Below the pieces are notes generated by a model. That model saw only the letters and a list, made by a program, of their open reading frames with translations, did no database searches and was not told where the DNA came from. Source: Morinoia aosen (Eukaryota > Arthropoda > Malacostraca > Amphipoda > Talitridae). From it: a stretch of 64,000 bases of DNA. Where the stretch lies: the NCBI GenBank assembly GCA_030386875.1, contig CM059576.1:18418058-18482057 (forward strand), in the 5' to 3' direction. The position numbers and the translations under genes are program-made. Positions 11,085-23,099 of this stretch are shown piece after piece (position 1 is the stretch's first letter; every line of letters begins with the position of its first letter).

Positions 11085-11395
11085 ATCATGCACGGTTAGG
11101 TTCATCCTGTCGGCCGGTTCGAGATCGGGCGAGTGGCGGGGACTGAAGTGAGGTCATCTATACCATCCTCGCCAGTACGTCACGACCCCAAATGTTGGGT
11201 GCATAAATTCCCTCAGTCCCAATGCATGATGTCGCAAATTTCTTCACAGCAGGAGCTTCTCTCCGATATTGTCCCCTCAATGTCTGTATTTTTCTGCCAA
11301 TACTGATGGTGGAAAAGTTCGGTCGTGGTTTCCTAGTTGTGGAATTTATGGAAAATGACATTCCATGTTCTTGAGCTAAGTTAAAGATTCATCAA
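11085..11395 (-). repeat. Module F, copy 2 (-)
   Basis: This is the reverse complement of the 8635-8935 module. ACGACCCCAAATGTTGGGTG, TCTTCACAGCAGGAGCTTCT and TGTCTGTATTTTTCTGCCAA appear in order on the plus strand. Together with copy 1 it forms an inverted pair enclosing about 2.2 kb with the 31-bp and 41-bp arrays, as expected if they are the arms of one element. Confidence 0.65.
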
Positions 11396-11754
11396 CTACT
11401 ATTTATTACATGTAAGTTATTTAAGCGATTCTGATTGCTAAAATTGATGGTAAATCCACAACACAAACATTGAAAGAATTGCCAAACAAAAATGTGGATG
11501 CACACCCAGAACACTCGGGATGCCTTCAATAACCGCCTGCCGGAGTTCATAGCTCCATAGAAGTAATTAGACAACAACAAAATATCGAGGTTTATTTCAG
11601 TTCAAATTCAGCACATTATTTAGCTATAGTCTTGAAAGAAAACTACAAATAAATTCCCATAAGTACATAATTTTTGATAATTCTTGAATCATTAAAATAG
11701 ATAAAAAGATCCATATTCCATACCATTATATGAATACCATAGGCACTTAATTTC
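11396..11754. other. No feature seen
   Basis: A+T-rich sequence with no recognisable gene or repeat. Confidence 0.35.
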
Positions 11755-11980
11755 TAGCAAAATTATGCGGTATTACTGACTACTTCGGGTATTATTGGTA
11801 CAGGAAATAATTGCTGGGATTACTGATACGGGAAATAATTACTGGTATTACTGATACAGGAAATAATTACTGGTATTATTGATACAGGATATAATTACTG
11901 GTATTACTGATGAGGGAAATAACTACTGGTATTACTGACACGAGAAATAATTACTGGTATTACTGATACGAGAAAGTAAA
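11755..11980. repeat. 28-bp minisatellite
   Basis: Units begin at 11825, 11853, 11881, 11909, 11937 and 11965, an exact 28-bp period, with the consensus GATACAGGAAATAATTACTG followed by GTATTACT. One or two degenerate units precede them. Confidence 0.85.
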
Positions 11981-12180
11981 TACTCGGTTCGGGTTGTGTG
12001 GGACATGCGGTATTGCAAGTACTACACTAAGCTGGCATTGAGTTAATGCCCTGAGACGAGTGAGCTTATGCATGTAGCTTTGTGAACTTGCATCATTGAG
12101 CAACATATTGCTCCTTTTGCGCCGGTAACGTGCCGGTGGCAACTTTTGTCCACAGCTGCCCACAGTTCTGCGAGTTGTGC

Positions 12181-13421
12181 TGTTATGCTTCTCCGCATAA
12201 CTGAGTAAGGAATATCGCTAAGGATCCGAATAATCGTCCGGCCAACGACTTATTCATAAATGATTCAAAAGACCAAATAATAAGCCTGATTTCTGCGAGA
12301 AAACATTGCAACGTTACGTCCTAGAACAATCGACTCTTCAGGAACAACGCCCAGACGACGTCGATACGCGTTACGAACGAAGACGCTAACGGAAGATGCT
12401 AAGAACCTCAACGGATGTCTTCATTTGCTTTAATTCATATGTTTAACATTGTTTTGTGGGGATTTTTATATAGTAATGAGGGTAAGGTTAATGATGTATG
12501 TTTTCTATTCGATAGTAGGGATGTATCACGTTCTTATTGGTAACCTTGTTAGGTTGTTATTCAAACTTGGCACCTCAAGGGGACGCCAGGCGCGGGTGCC
12601 TGAGGGAGAGAAGGGCAGTCCGGGCGAGGTTACCATCATAAGCAGTCGCATACAAATTTGTCCGCCTTCCTAGGCCCAGTTGGGCCGGGGCCTCGCCTCT
12701 TATAACGATACGAATCATTGGAAAGATACTAAAACGACTCAAGTATCTTCGTGACATCCATTTGTGAACATATTATACTTAAAATCCGTTTCGACGTGAT
12801 CACAACCGTAAACCTTGCCGGCCCACCCACAACCGAACATGGCGGTTGCCGCTCCGGCGTACCTGCCATACATCGCTCTGACTGCGAGACCAATCTCCAA
12901 ATCTCAAGATAAGTTTCCCTCTGATTTCATGTCAAACCCCAGTCCCCACTCAAGCTTCTGAGTATATTAGGATGTGAATGCGTAGATCGCGTGCGTTCAA
13001 TTAATGCGTATTTTCGATGATTAATGTCTCAATATTTTCCTGTGTCCAATAGCGAATTTCTTTAATGTCCTTGTGTTCTTCATATCCTTTAGATAGTTAG
13101 GAAAGGAGGATGATATGATTCAGAAGGAAAGTAATAATGTTTGAAGCCAGGAAACACGGCTAGAATGCACGATTAATTTATGGCCTTAAGCCGCTCGTAA
13201 CGCTCACCGAAGATTGAATTAAATATTTATACAGAAACCCTGTATTGGTGGCAGCTACCTTGATATTACCAAGTAGAAAATATATGAATGGTGACGAATA
13301 ATCTTGATGTCACGACGAATAATATAACAACAGAAAAATATCATGCATCGCAACAAAGAATAACGGCAGAGAAAAATGAAGACCGTGACCTCAGCGAGAT
13401 AAAATAAAGAGGGTCACGACA
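12181..13421 (+). repeat. 5' LTR of the non-coding LTR element
   Basis: It has TG...CA termini, with the first bases TGTTATGCTTCTCCGCATAA including a short palindrome. The sequence is duplicated at 16061-17301 without a length change. The small open frames inside are duplicated identically in the other LTR and are not genes. Confidence 0.88.
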
Positions 13422-16060
13422 TATGGCGGCTGAGCGGTGGGATTTGAGTTTTGCTTTAAATGTAAATGTTACTGTAAAATCTCATGCCTGCCGAACTCAC
13501 ACCTCCGAATAAAAATATATACGTGCATTCAAACATTCAAATTTAAAAATTGATATTTGGCCGACTAAAAATAATTTCTTTATCTGAATCATCTCGTCTC
13601 TCTCTTCCTAATGAATACTTATTTGCAGAATGTCGTCAGGAACGATAAAGTAATGTTGCATTAATGTTTCATATTTCAATGTTGTCGATAGACTCATAAT
13701 AGGTACGGATGTGCAATGTATCCCTCCATCAATTAAATTTAACTACCATGTATGTAACATTTTCTGCACTACCCAACGTTAAAACTGTAATGTAAAAACT
13801 GAAATGTAACAACATGCTATGTTGGAGACGAATATTGAATCGAACATTCTTGGCACCCAAGCCACAGCCTCGCGTACCCCGAGCCGATGGAAGGCCAAAT
13901 GTAAACAGATCGCTCGTTCGCCCGCAGAAATGGTCACAAAGCCACACTCAACAGCTTTCCATGATTCTAAACTTCAATAATGCGAACGATAAATGTTGTG
14001 AATCACGATTTTCTTAGTTTAGGCATGTAATATTTACGTTTTTCTAATGAAAAATAAATTTAATTACATGTGAGAACGTAAAAATTTAATTATTTCATCA
14101 TTACTGCGTGTAAGATTTCTTATTCGACGTTCATCAAACGAATTCATGCGGATACCACGGCATAATTATGTCAATATCATGTGAATTTTTATTCAAAATT
14201 TAAATACTAATGATCAAAACCAGCTTATGGATAATTTTATTCCAATTTCTGGAGATAGCATTCTTTAACAATTTTAAATTTGATATTTAAATACAATAGA
14301 TTCAATTTAAATACCAAATGGCACAGTTTCAACTAGAATAAATGTAAACCAGAGGCGTTTGTCTGCTATTAGAGTTACTAGTTAGTGAAGGTTTCAAAAC
14401 TTAATCACGATTCTTCGGAACAATTTCATTTTGGCGAATAATCTAAAGAATTAGATTTACTATTACTCTTAAAATAATTAGTTACCTGCGAGGTACGTCA
14501 CATAATGATTCTAGCTATGAGCGATATGGATTAATAACATGGAAACAGCTGTGAAGTCACGATAATCCATAATCCATCTGAATAATACAGTGAATTGGTA
14601 ATTCAGAAATCTAAAACTTCATAAGGGTGATGATTTATTTCAAACGGGTTTATTCAATCTCGACGATCTCATATTAATATGTTTGCTCAAACGTTCTACT
14701 GGTCCTGAAAATAACTATGAATTTCATTGCGTCGAGTTGGTCAAATATAAATAATATGTATAAATTTTGTAATTAATATTTCTGTGTGGGGAAAATAGTT
14801 CAACTTTATTTCGCTTTCATGTATTTCGATAATTCCGTAAATGTGTGTGTACTCGTAGGATGTAATTAATTTTAAACTTTGCGATCTATACTTAAATAAT
14901 TTTTTTGAACCTTATGTTCTATTCGTAATTTGCTTATAATAACGTAAAATTCGAACGTAGGATGCTTAAGTCTTTTTGTAAATACTTGGGAGTTTGAGAG
15001 GGAAGGCTTGATTGATGTGATATAGAGGGAGACTTGGGAAAAATTAAAGAAGAACATCAGAACAAACACTTAATGGGATTGACCTTTCAGGAATGGTGGA
15101 TGACATCAGCTGAGCGCGGTTGAACGCTTGCGCCGGCGCACCATCACTCGCCAGTCATCAAGAGTGGTGAGAGACTCCACCACAGACGCATCACGGTGGC
15201 CCTGCTCGGACGGCATCACTACTACGGGTTGGCCGCGCACACACGAATGCACGCTGCACCCCGCTCCCTACCCCACCATCTACCTCGACGCTTGAGGCAC
15301 GACACGCAGCGGCAGACCAGAGCTCGCACACCGACTCGTAGAAAACGAGTACGCGAAGAAAATTTCTTATCAGCGGACTGGGTCGACGACCGCGGCTAAT
15401 TTTCTACTGAGGCATGGTGAATAGAAAACGACGGGCATTTAAAATTTAAAGGACAGCTCAACATTGGGATTTCAATCACGACTTCGGACTTCGGATGGAT
15501 TCGACGACGACGGCTTCAGATGTAATCAACGACGATGAAAATAATACGGAGGCCCAGATGAAAATTAACGTATCAACTCAAAGATCTCAGCATAAAGGCA
15601 GCGAATCCTACGCAACCCCAAAAAAGATGATGAACTCCACGAGATAGTAGTCCACTTCGACCGACGACACACGGAATATATTTCGGAGATCTCTATAAGA
15701 CTTCTGCAAAGTGGTGGAGCAAGTTATGCAGCCCAGGACTATACGACTTGGGTGTATTTGGAAGTGTTCGCTACACTTCCGAGGGTTTTCACTCTCAAGG
15801 ATTACTGCAGTGATCCACGCAACGGAGGGAGAAGTCGGTGTCATCTATAGGACACGGTTCTGCCCATAGGACGACTATAATGACTCCTTTATTTGACGAC
15901 TCTAAATCAGCGCTCGCCAGAAGAGCAAACTCCAGTTGTAAGCATCTTGACTCTTCCATGATCCACGCATTTAAGGCGTCGGCTGCACGTGTGAGCAACG
16001 TCGAAGATAAGCCTTTCGAGCACAAGCGGGAGCTTGTGATTTGTTCGGCTACGGGGGATT
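13422..16060. other. Internal region of the LTR element, non-coding
   Basis: The first 1.6 kb is A+T-rich. The last kilobase (about 15090-16060) is more G+C-rich and holds short frames at 15196-15399 (Arg/His-rich) and 15838-16080, none with retroviral motifs. A short purine-rich run, ACGGGGGA, lies just before the 3' LTR and could prime plus-strand synthesis. Confidence 0.6.
13424..13441 (+). promoter_or_regulatory. Candidate tRNA primer-binding site
   Basis: TGGCGGCTGAGCGGTGGG begins two bases after the 5' LTR. Retroelement primer sites begin with TGG, complementary to a tRNA CCA end. The downstream GGATTTGAG recalls a reversed T-loop but is offset from the usual spacing, so the tRNA cannot be named. 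Confidence 0.4.
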
Positions 16061-17301
16061 TGTTATGCTTCTCCGCATAACTGAGTAAGGAATATCGCTA
16101 AGGATCCGAATAATCGTCCGGCCAACGACTTATTCATAAATGATTCAAAAGACCAAATAATAAGCCTGATTTCTGCGAGAAAACATTGCAACGTTACGTC
16201 CTAGAACAATCGACTCTTCAGGAACAACGCCCAGACGACGTCGATACGCGTTACGAACGAAGACGCTAACGGAAGATGCTAAGAACCTCAACGGATGTCT
16301 TCATTTGCTTTAATTCATATGTTTAACATTGTTTTGTGGGGATTTTTATATAGTAATGAGGGTAAGGTTAATGATGTATGTTTTCTATTCGATAGTAGGG
16401 ATGTATCACGTTCTTATTGGTAACCTTGTTAGGTTGTTATTCAAACTTGGCACCTCAAGGGGACGCCAGGCGCGGGTGCCTGAGGGAGAGAAGGGCAGTC
16501 CGGGCGAGGTTACCATCATAAGCAGTCGCATACAAATTTGTCCGCCTTCCTAGGCCCAGTTGGGCCGGGGCCTCGCCTCTTATAACGATACGAATCATTG
16601 GAAAGATACTAAAACGACTCAAGTATCTTCGTGACATCCATTTGTGAACATATTATACTTAAAATCCGTTTCGACGTGATCACAACCGTAAACCTTGCCG
16701 GCCCACCCACAACCGAACATGGCGGTTGCCGCTCCGGCGTACCTGCCATACATCGCTCTGACTGCGAGACCAATCTCCAAATCTCAAGATAAGTTTCCCT
16801 CTGATTTCATGTCAAACCCCAGTCCCCACTCAAGCTTCTGAGTATATTAGGATGTGAATGCGTAGATCGCGTGCGTTCAATTAATGCGTATTTTCGATGA
16901 TTAATGTCTCAATATTTTCCTGTGTCCAATAGCGAATTTCTTTAATGTCCTTGTGTTCTTCATATCCTTTAGATAGTTAGGAAAGGAGGATGATATGATT
17001 CAGAAGGAAAGTAATAATGTTTGAAGCCAGGAAACACGGCTAGAATGCACGATTAATTTATGGCCTTAAGCCGCTCGTAACGCTCACCGAAGATTGAATT
17101 AAATATTTATACAGAAACCCTGTATTGGTGGCAGCTACCTTGATATTACCAAGTAGAAAATATATGAATGGTGACGAATAATCTTGATGTCACGACGAAT
17201 AATATAACAACAGAAAAATATCATGCATCGCAACAAAGAATAACGGCAGAGAAAAATGAAGACCGTGACCTCAGCGAGATAAAATAAAGAGGGTCACGAC
17301 A
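16061..17301 (+). repeat. 3' LTR of the non-coding LTR element
   Basis: This copy appears identical to 12181-13421, ends ...GGGTCACGACA, and is followed directly by the GTGC target duplication. Confidence 0.88.
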
Positions 17302-17330
17302 GTGCCTTGTAGTTCAGTGTAGAGCTTTTA

Positions 17331-17603
17331 CCACGGTAGAGGAAACAAGGTAGGTTCAAACCATTGTTTTTTTGTTGACGGTGTGGTTTTGCTGACGTCA
17401 CGGCAACGAAGCAATAGCAGCGCTCTTATTGCATCTGGTAACACTGCTAACCCCAAATCTGGCCACACTATTGGCCTAACGACAATTCGTTTTGGTGACG
17501 TCACAAAGTTTGTTTGAAATACAGCCTTTCTATTGGCTAGCCGAACAAGAGGAGGTGTATTTTGTCCCATAGAAATGACCCTACCTTGTTTCCTCGACCG
17601 TGG
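17331..17603. mobile_element. MITE with 28-bp terminal inverted repeats
   Basis: The left end starts CCACGGTAGAGGAAACAAGG (17331-17358). The right end (17576-17603) is its reverse complement with 2 mismatches in 28. The interior is 217 bp and non-coding, with two TGACGTCA palindromes and CCAAT-type motifs. No target-site duplication is evident, so the transposase family is unknown. Confidence 0.7.
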
Positions 17604-18040
17604 CTGGAGGTGCCTGCGGAGCGAGAGGGACTTTACTGAGCAGGAGCTGTCAACACATCGGCGGGACTTGGGCCGAGTCCGTACTGATGAGAATCGCTTA
17701 AAGAATTATTTTCACAAGTTTTCTCGCTTGAACGTCTCATTTCCCATGATATTGATCATGCAATTGATAAAATGACGTGAAACGAAAATGTAATGCAACG
17801 AATAGGTGCGATTCGGCTCACCCATTTAGTTTGCGCACTTGAGGACATTTTTGCTGATTTAGAACAACAAACACGGAAATGCAAGTTCGATTATCGCTCA
17901 TGAAACCTTAAATACCTACAGACGCAAAATTAAAATATAACATCGAATAAAATAGAAACCGAACACACTGGAGACTCTCACGCAACAAAACGCCTTCTTA
18001 ATTATTATTTATGGTATTTGTATTAATTAAATCTTATTAT
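17604..18040. other. No feature seen
   Basis: No gene, RNA or repeat is recognisable. Confidence 0.35.
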
Positions 18041-18290
18041 ATATGAATAATAATTACATTATTAGACATGTAGCGTCCAATACTTAATGAATCTGTGGCC
18101 AACATTGACTGAACTCATTTCTAATATCAGATCGATATTTGTACATCAAATAGTAAATAAGAGAATATTATCCAATACTGGACGCGGGAGCCAATACTCA
18201 GAACTGAACTATTCTCACACACACACTCCGCAGGCATAGTCCTGATATTGTACTCTGTTCAGGTTATTGTGAGCCCGTGGGCGGCAAAAA
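18041..18290 (+). repeat. Fragment of the modular family, right-terminal part
   Basis: This parallels 6660-6890 and 32410-32600. It has a GTGGCCAACATTG stretch, TATTATCCAATACTGGACGC, a run of CACACACA, GCAGGCATAGTCCTG, and a terminus GAGCCCGTGGGCGGCAAAAA. Confidence 0.6.
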
Positions 18291-18559
18291 TTTCAATACC
18301 TTTGTATTTAGGCGATTCTACGCTCGATATACAACGAAGTAAAATATTGAAGCCTTCTTAAAAAAATGTCTTAATAGTGTACATTAAATTTTTTTTTTAA
18401 AGCATCAAATTGGAAAATCGACCTATAAATGAAATATGTCCAAACTCCGCAAGTTTTACTTGGAAATACTTTTTTTAAAAAGAAAGTAATATCTGCGAAA
18501 CATTCCTGAAATAATATTTTTGATATATTGAGGGGTAACTAAACCATTTTGAATTTGAT

Positions 18560-18808
18560 CGAAATTCAGGTATTACCGGGTCAGAATATTTTCACATGCT
18601 AATAAATATTTAGGAGGATATTAATTAACTCTTTAATTCTTATGTATTCAATTAGCCTCCAATATTGAATAGATCTATAATTAGATTAAGTCGTTTCTCT
18701 ATAAGTAATTAATTTCATTGCAGTCTGCTTCTCGCTGTCTGCAAGGCTCGGTCTGCATCTCCTACAAGGAGAATGATACAAAATTTACCCTAACAACTGA
18801 ATAAAAGT
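18560..18808 (-). repeat. Module E, reverse copy, leading into the 15-bp array
   Basis: GCTGTCTGCAAGGCTCGGTC at about 18733 and CTACAAGGAGAATGATACAA at about 18763 match 26070-26135 closely. In that sibling the next bases run through TTTTACAGCCTCTATTG and TATTTTACAGCTG. Here the same place is taken by the 15-bp array. Confidence 0.65.
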
Positions 18809-21458
18809 TACAGCACCAGTATTTACAGCACCAGTATTTACAGCACCAGTATTTACAGCACCAGCATTTACAACACCAGTATTTACAGCACCAGCATTTA
18901 CAACACCAGTATTTACAGCACCAGCATTACAGCACCGGTATTTAAAGGACCAGTATTTACAGCACCAGTATTTACAGCACCAGTATTTACAGCACCAGTA
19001 TTTACAGCACCAGTATTTACAGCACCAGTATTTACAGCACCAGTATTTACAGCACCGGCATTTACAGCACCAGTATTTACAGCACCAGTATTTACAGCAC
19101 CAGCATTTACAGCACCAGTATTTACAGCACCAGCATTTACAGCACCAGTATTTACAGCACCAGTATTCAAAGCACCGGTATTTAAAGCACCAGTATTTAC
19201 AGCACCAGTATTTACAGCACGAGTATTTACAGCACCAGCATTCACAGCACCAGTATTTACAGCACCGGTATTTACAGCACCAGCATTACAGCACCGGTAT
19301 TTACAGCACCAGTATTACAGCACCAGTATTTACAACACCAGTATTTACAGCACCAGTATTTACAGCACCAGTATTCACAGCACGGGTCTTTACAGCACCA
19401 GTATTTACAGCACCGGTATTTACAACACCAATATTACAGCACCGGTATTTACAGCACCAGTATTTACAGCACCAGCATTTACAACACCAGTATTTACAGC
19501 ACCAGCATTACAGCACCGGAATTTACAGGACCATTATTTACAGCACCAGTATTTACAGCACCGGTATTTACACCACCAGTATTTATAGCACCAGTATTTA
19601 CAGCACCAGTATACACAGCACCAGTATTTTTAGCACCAGTATTTACAGCACCAGTATTTACAGCACCAGTATTTACAGCACCAGCATTTACAGCACCAGT
19701 ATACACAGCACCAGTATTTTTAGCACCAGTATTTACAGCACCAGTATTTACAGCACCAGTATTTACAGCACCAGTATTTATAGCACCAGCATTTACAGCA
19801 CCAGTATTTACAGCACCGGTATTTATAGCACCAGCATTACAGCACCGGTATTTACAGCACTAGTATTTACAGCACCAGCATTTACAACACCAGTATTTAC
19901 AGCACTAGCATTACAGCACCGGTATTTACAGCACCAGTATTTACAGCACCAGCATTCACAACACAAGTATTTACAACACCAGTATTTACAGCACCAGTAT
20001 TTACAGCACCAGTATTTTCAGCACCGGTATTTACAGCACCAGCATTACAGCACCGGTATTTAAAGCACCAGTATTTACAGCACCAGCATTTACAACACCA
20101 GTATTTACAGCACCAGTATTTACAGCACGGGTATTTACAGCACCAGCATTTACAACACCACTATTTACAGCACCAGCATTTACAACACCAGTATTTACAG
20201 CACCAGCATTTACAACACCAGTATTTACAACACCAGTATTTACAGCACCAGTATTTACAGCACCAGTATTTGCAGCACCAGTATTTACAGCACCAGTATT
20301 TACAGCACCAGTATTTACAGCACCAGTATTTACAGCACCAGTATTTACAGCACGGGTATTTACAGCATCAGCATTTACAACACCAGTATTTACAGCACCA
20401 CTATTTACAGCACCAGTAGTTACAGCACCAGTATTTACAGCACCAGTATTTACAGCACCAGCATTTACAACACCAGTATTTACAGCACCAGCATTTACAA
20501 CACCAGTATTTACAGCACCAGCATTTACAACACCAGTATTTACAGCACCAGTATTTACAACACCAGTATATACAGTACCAGTATTTACAGCACAAGTATT
20601 TACAGCACCAGTATATACAGCACCAGTATTTACAGCTTCAGTATTTACAGCACCAGTATTCACAGCACCAGTATTTACAGCACGGGTATTTACAGCACCA
20701 GCATTTACAACACCAGTATTTACAGCACCAGTATTTACAGCACCAGTATTTACAGCACAAGTATTTACAGCACCAGTATTTACAGCACCAGTATTTACAG
20801 CACCAGTATCTACAGCACCAGTAGTTACAGCACCAGTATTTACAGCACCAGTATTTACAGCACCAGTATTTACAGCACCAGTATTTACAGCACCAGTATT
20901 TACAGCACCAGTATTTACAGCACCAGTATATACAGCACCAGTATTTACAGCACCAGTATTTACAGCAACAGTATTTACAGCACCAGTATATACAACACCA
21001 GTATGTACAGCACCAGTATTTACAGCACCAGTATTTACAGCACCAGTGTTTGCAGCACCAGTATTTACAGCACCAGTATTTAGAGCACCAGTATTTACAG
21101 CACCAGTATTTACAGCACCAGTATTTACAGCACCAGTATTTACAGCACCAGTATTTACAGCACCAGTATTTACAGCACCAGTATTTACAGCACCAGTATT
21201 TACAGCACCAGTATTTACAGCACCAGTATTTACAGCACGGGTATTTACAGCACGGGTATTTACAGCACGGGTATTTACAGCACCAGTATTTACAGCACCA
21301 GTATTTACAGCACCAGTATTTACAGCACCAGTATTTACAGCACCAGTATTTACAGCACCAGTATTTACAGCACGGGTATTTACAGCACGGGTATTTACAG
21401 CACCAGTATTTACAGCACGGGTATTTACAGCACCAGTATTTACAACACCAGTATTTAC
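18809..21458. repeat. 2.65-kb array of a 15-bp unit
   Basis: About 176 tandem copies of GTATTTACAGCACCA are present, with variants such as GCATTTACAACACCA and CACGGGTATTTACAG. The distal part (about 20220-21458) is very regular. The proximal part (18809-20050) contains recurrent one-base-short units of the form GCATTACAGCACCGG at about 18922, 19283, 19503, 19828, 19909 and 20040, which suggests duplication of larger blocks. Fifteen bases make five codons, so long open frames with pentapeptide repeats appear on both strands; these are not genes. Confidence 0.95.
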
Positions 21459-21627
21459 ACAATACAAAAGCCACAAAACCACGTGTCCGGACCAAAATAC
21501 CCAAAAGAATAGACTGTAATTTCACGTCTCCTAAATACACGTAGATTGTATTTACCCTCAGACGCAGCTGTTGTTTGCGTCCTATGGGTTGTTCAGCAGT
21601 TGAGAGTAATATCATAATTGATACTTT

Positions 21628-21733
21628 GAGTAATATTATAAGTAATATTATAAGTAATATTGTAAGTAATATTATAAGTAATATTGTAAGTAATATTATA
21701 AGTAATATTATAAGTAATATTATAAGTAATATA
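21628..21733. repeat. 12-bp A+T repeat
   Basis: About nine copies of TAATATTATAAG are present, some with G for A (ATTGTAAG). Confidence 0.85.
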
Positions 21734-21904
21734 TACAACTATTTGAAATTTAAATTCAATACTGTACATGGTGAAAAAAATTTATACATAATTTTTAAAT
21801 TCCAGTTTTTTAAGGGGGGAGATTTGAAAAATCTATATATTAATACGCTTTAAACTAAATTCGTGGGTAACGCTCTACATCTAATAGGCTTGATAGGATA
21901 GGTG

Positions 21905-23035
21905 AGTTAGGGGAGGATATTTATATTATTTATTTTTTATTAAGTATTTTTTATTTGTTTTTATTTATTTGGTTATGTATTTTTGATTTTTTAACTTTCG
22001 TTAATTTTGTAATTATTTTATAATATATTTCAATTAATTTTTTATTTTTTTTTATTTTATTAAATTTTCAATATTTTTAAAACTTCTCATTTTTTTGTAA
22101 TTGTTATTTATTTTTTAATTTTTTATTCATTCCCAATTTTTATTTTTTTTATTATTTTTTTACTTTTTTTCTAAATTTAATTTTTTTGTATTGTTTCATA
22201 TTTTCCAAATTTTATTTTTTTTTTTAAATATTTTTTCAATTTATTTATTTTCATGGATTTGTTTTTTTTTTATGTTTTTTTTCCAATTTTGCATATTAAT
22301 TTTTAAATTATGTTTAGGTTGTTTATTTCATTTTTTTAAAATTTTTTCATTTTTCTAATTTATATGCATCATTTTTTCAATTTTTTTATATATATTCCTT
22401 TTTCATTTATTTTTATATATTCAATTTGTTCAAAATTTTTTTGTTACTTCTTACTTCATTTGGTAATTTATTTTTAATGTGTCACCTTATGTTAATTTGG
22501 ATATTATTTTATAATTTAATTCAATTATTTTGTTTTTTTTTTTATTTTCAATTTTTTTCAAATTTTTAATTTTTTTGTAATTGCTCTTTGTTTTTAATTT
22601 TTTATTCATTCCTTATTTTTCATTTTTTTATTTTTTTCATTTTCATTTTATGTACTTTTTTTTCCAAATGTTAAATTCTTTTATTTGTTATTTTATTTTT
22701 ATTTCTTCATATTTTCCTAATTTAAATTTTTTGTTTTCATAAATTTTATTTTTTTTCAACTCATTCATTTTTCTCAATTTTATTTTTTTCTATCATTTTT
22801 TTATTTTTCTATATTTTTGCATATTCATTTTTAAATTATGTATAGGCTGTTTATTTCATTTTATTTATTTATGTTCAATTTTTTTATTTTTCTAATTTTT
22901 ATGTATCATTTTTTCAATTTTTTTTATTTCTCTCAATTTTTTCTATTTTAATTTTTTATGTATTCATTTAATTTTATTTATTTTTATTTACTTCTATTTT
23001 TTATATTTCTTTTAATTTATTTTATTATTTTCAAA
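21905..23035 (+). repeat. T-rich low-complexity tract
   Basis: About 1.1 kb is dominated by T runs broken by single A, C or G, with a strong strand bias: T on the plus strand and few G or C. Loose internal repetition exists, for example TTTTTAAATTATGT near 22300 and again near 22830, so it grew partly by duplication. Confidence 0.85.
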
Positions 23036-23099
23036 CTTTGCATTGCATACAAATTTGATTTCAAATTACAGAAATTATTGGCGCCATGACTCGCGTTAT

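Larger units (their letters stand above)
12181..17301. mobile_element. Non-coding LTR retrotransposon, complete (LARD-like)
   Basis: Two 1241-bp direct repeats, offset by exactly 3880 bp, begin with TGTTATGC and end with CACGACA. The element is flanked by a 4-bp target duplication GTGC at 12177-12180 and 17302-17305. I saw no difference between the two LTRs, which implies a very recent insertion. The 2639-bp interior contains no gag, protease, reverse transcriptase or integrase motif, so its mobility must depend on proteins from another element. A TGG three bases after the 5' LTR may be the primer-binding site. The superfamily cannot be assigned without a coding region; the 4-bp duplication suits Ty3/gypsy or BEL/Pao. 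Confidence 0.85.

Noticed and set aside
12449..12757. Frames of 74 and 60 residues duplicated exactly at 16329-16637
   Set aside because: They lie inside the two LTRs of the non-coding element; identity reflects the LTR duplication.
20031..21738. Very long minus-strand frames of 483 and 366 residues with NTGAV or CKYWC repeats, and matching plus-strand frames
   Set aside because: They follow from a stop-free 15-bp repeat; several frames on both strands are equally open, and there is no start context, domain or codon bias.
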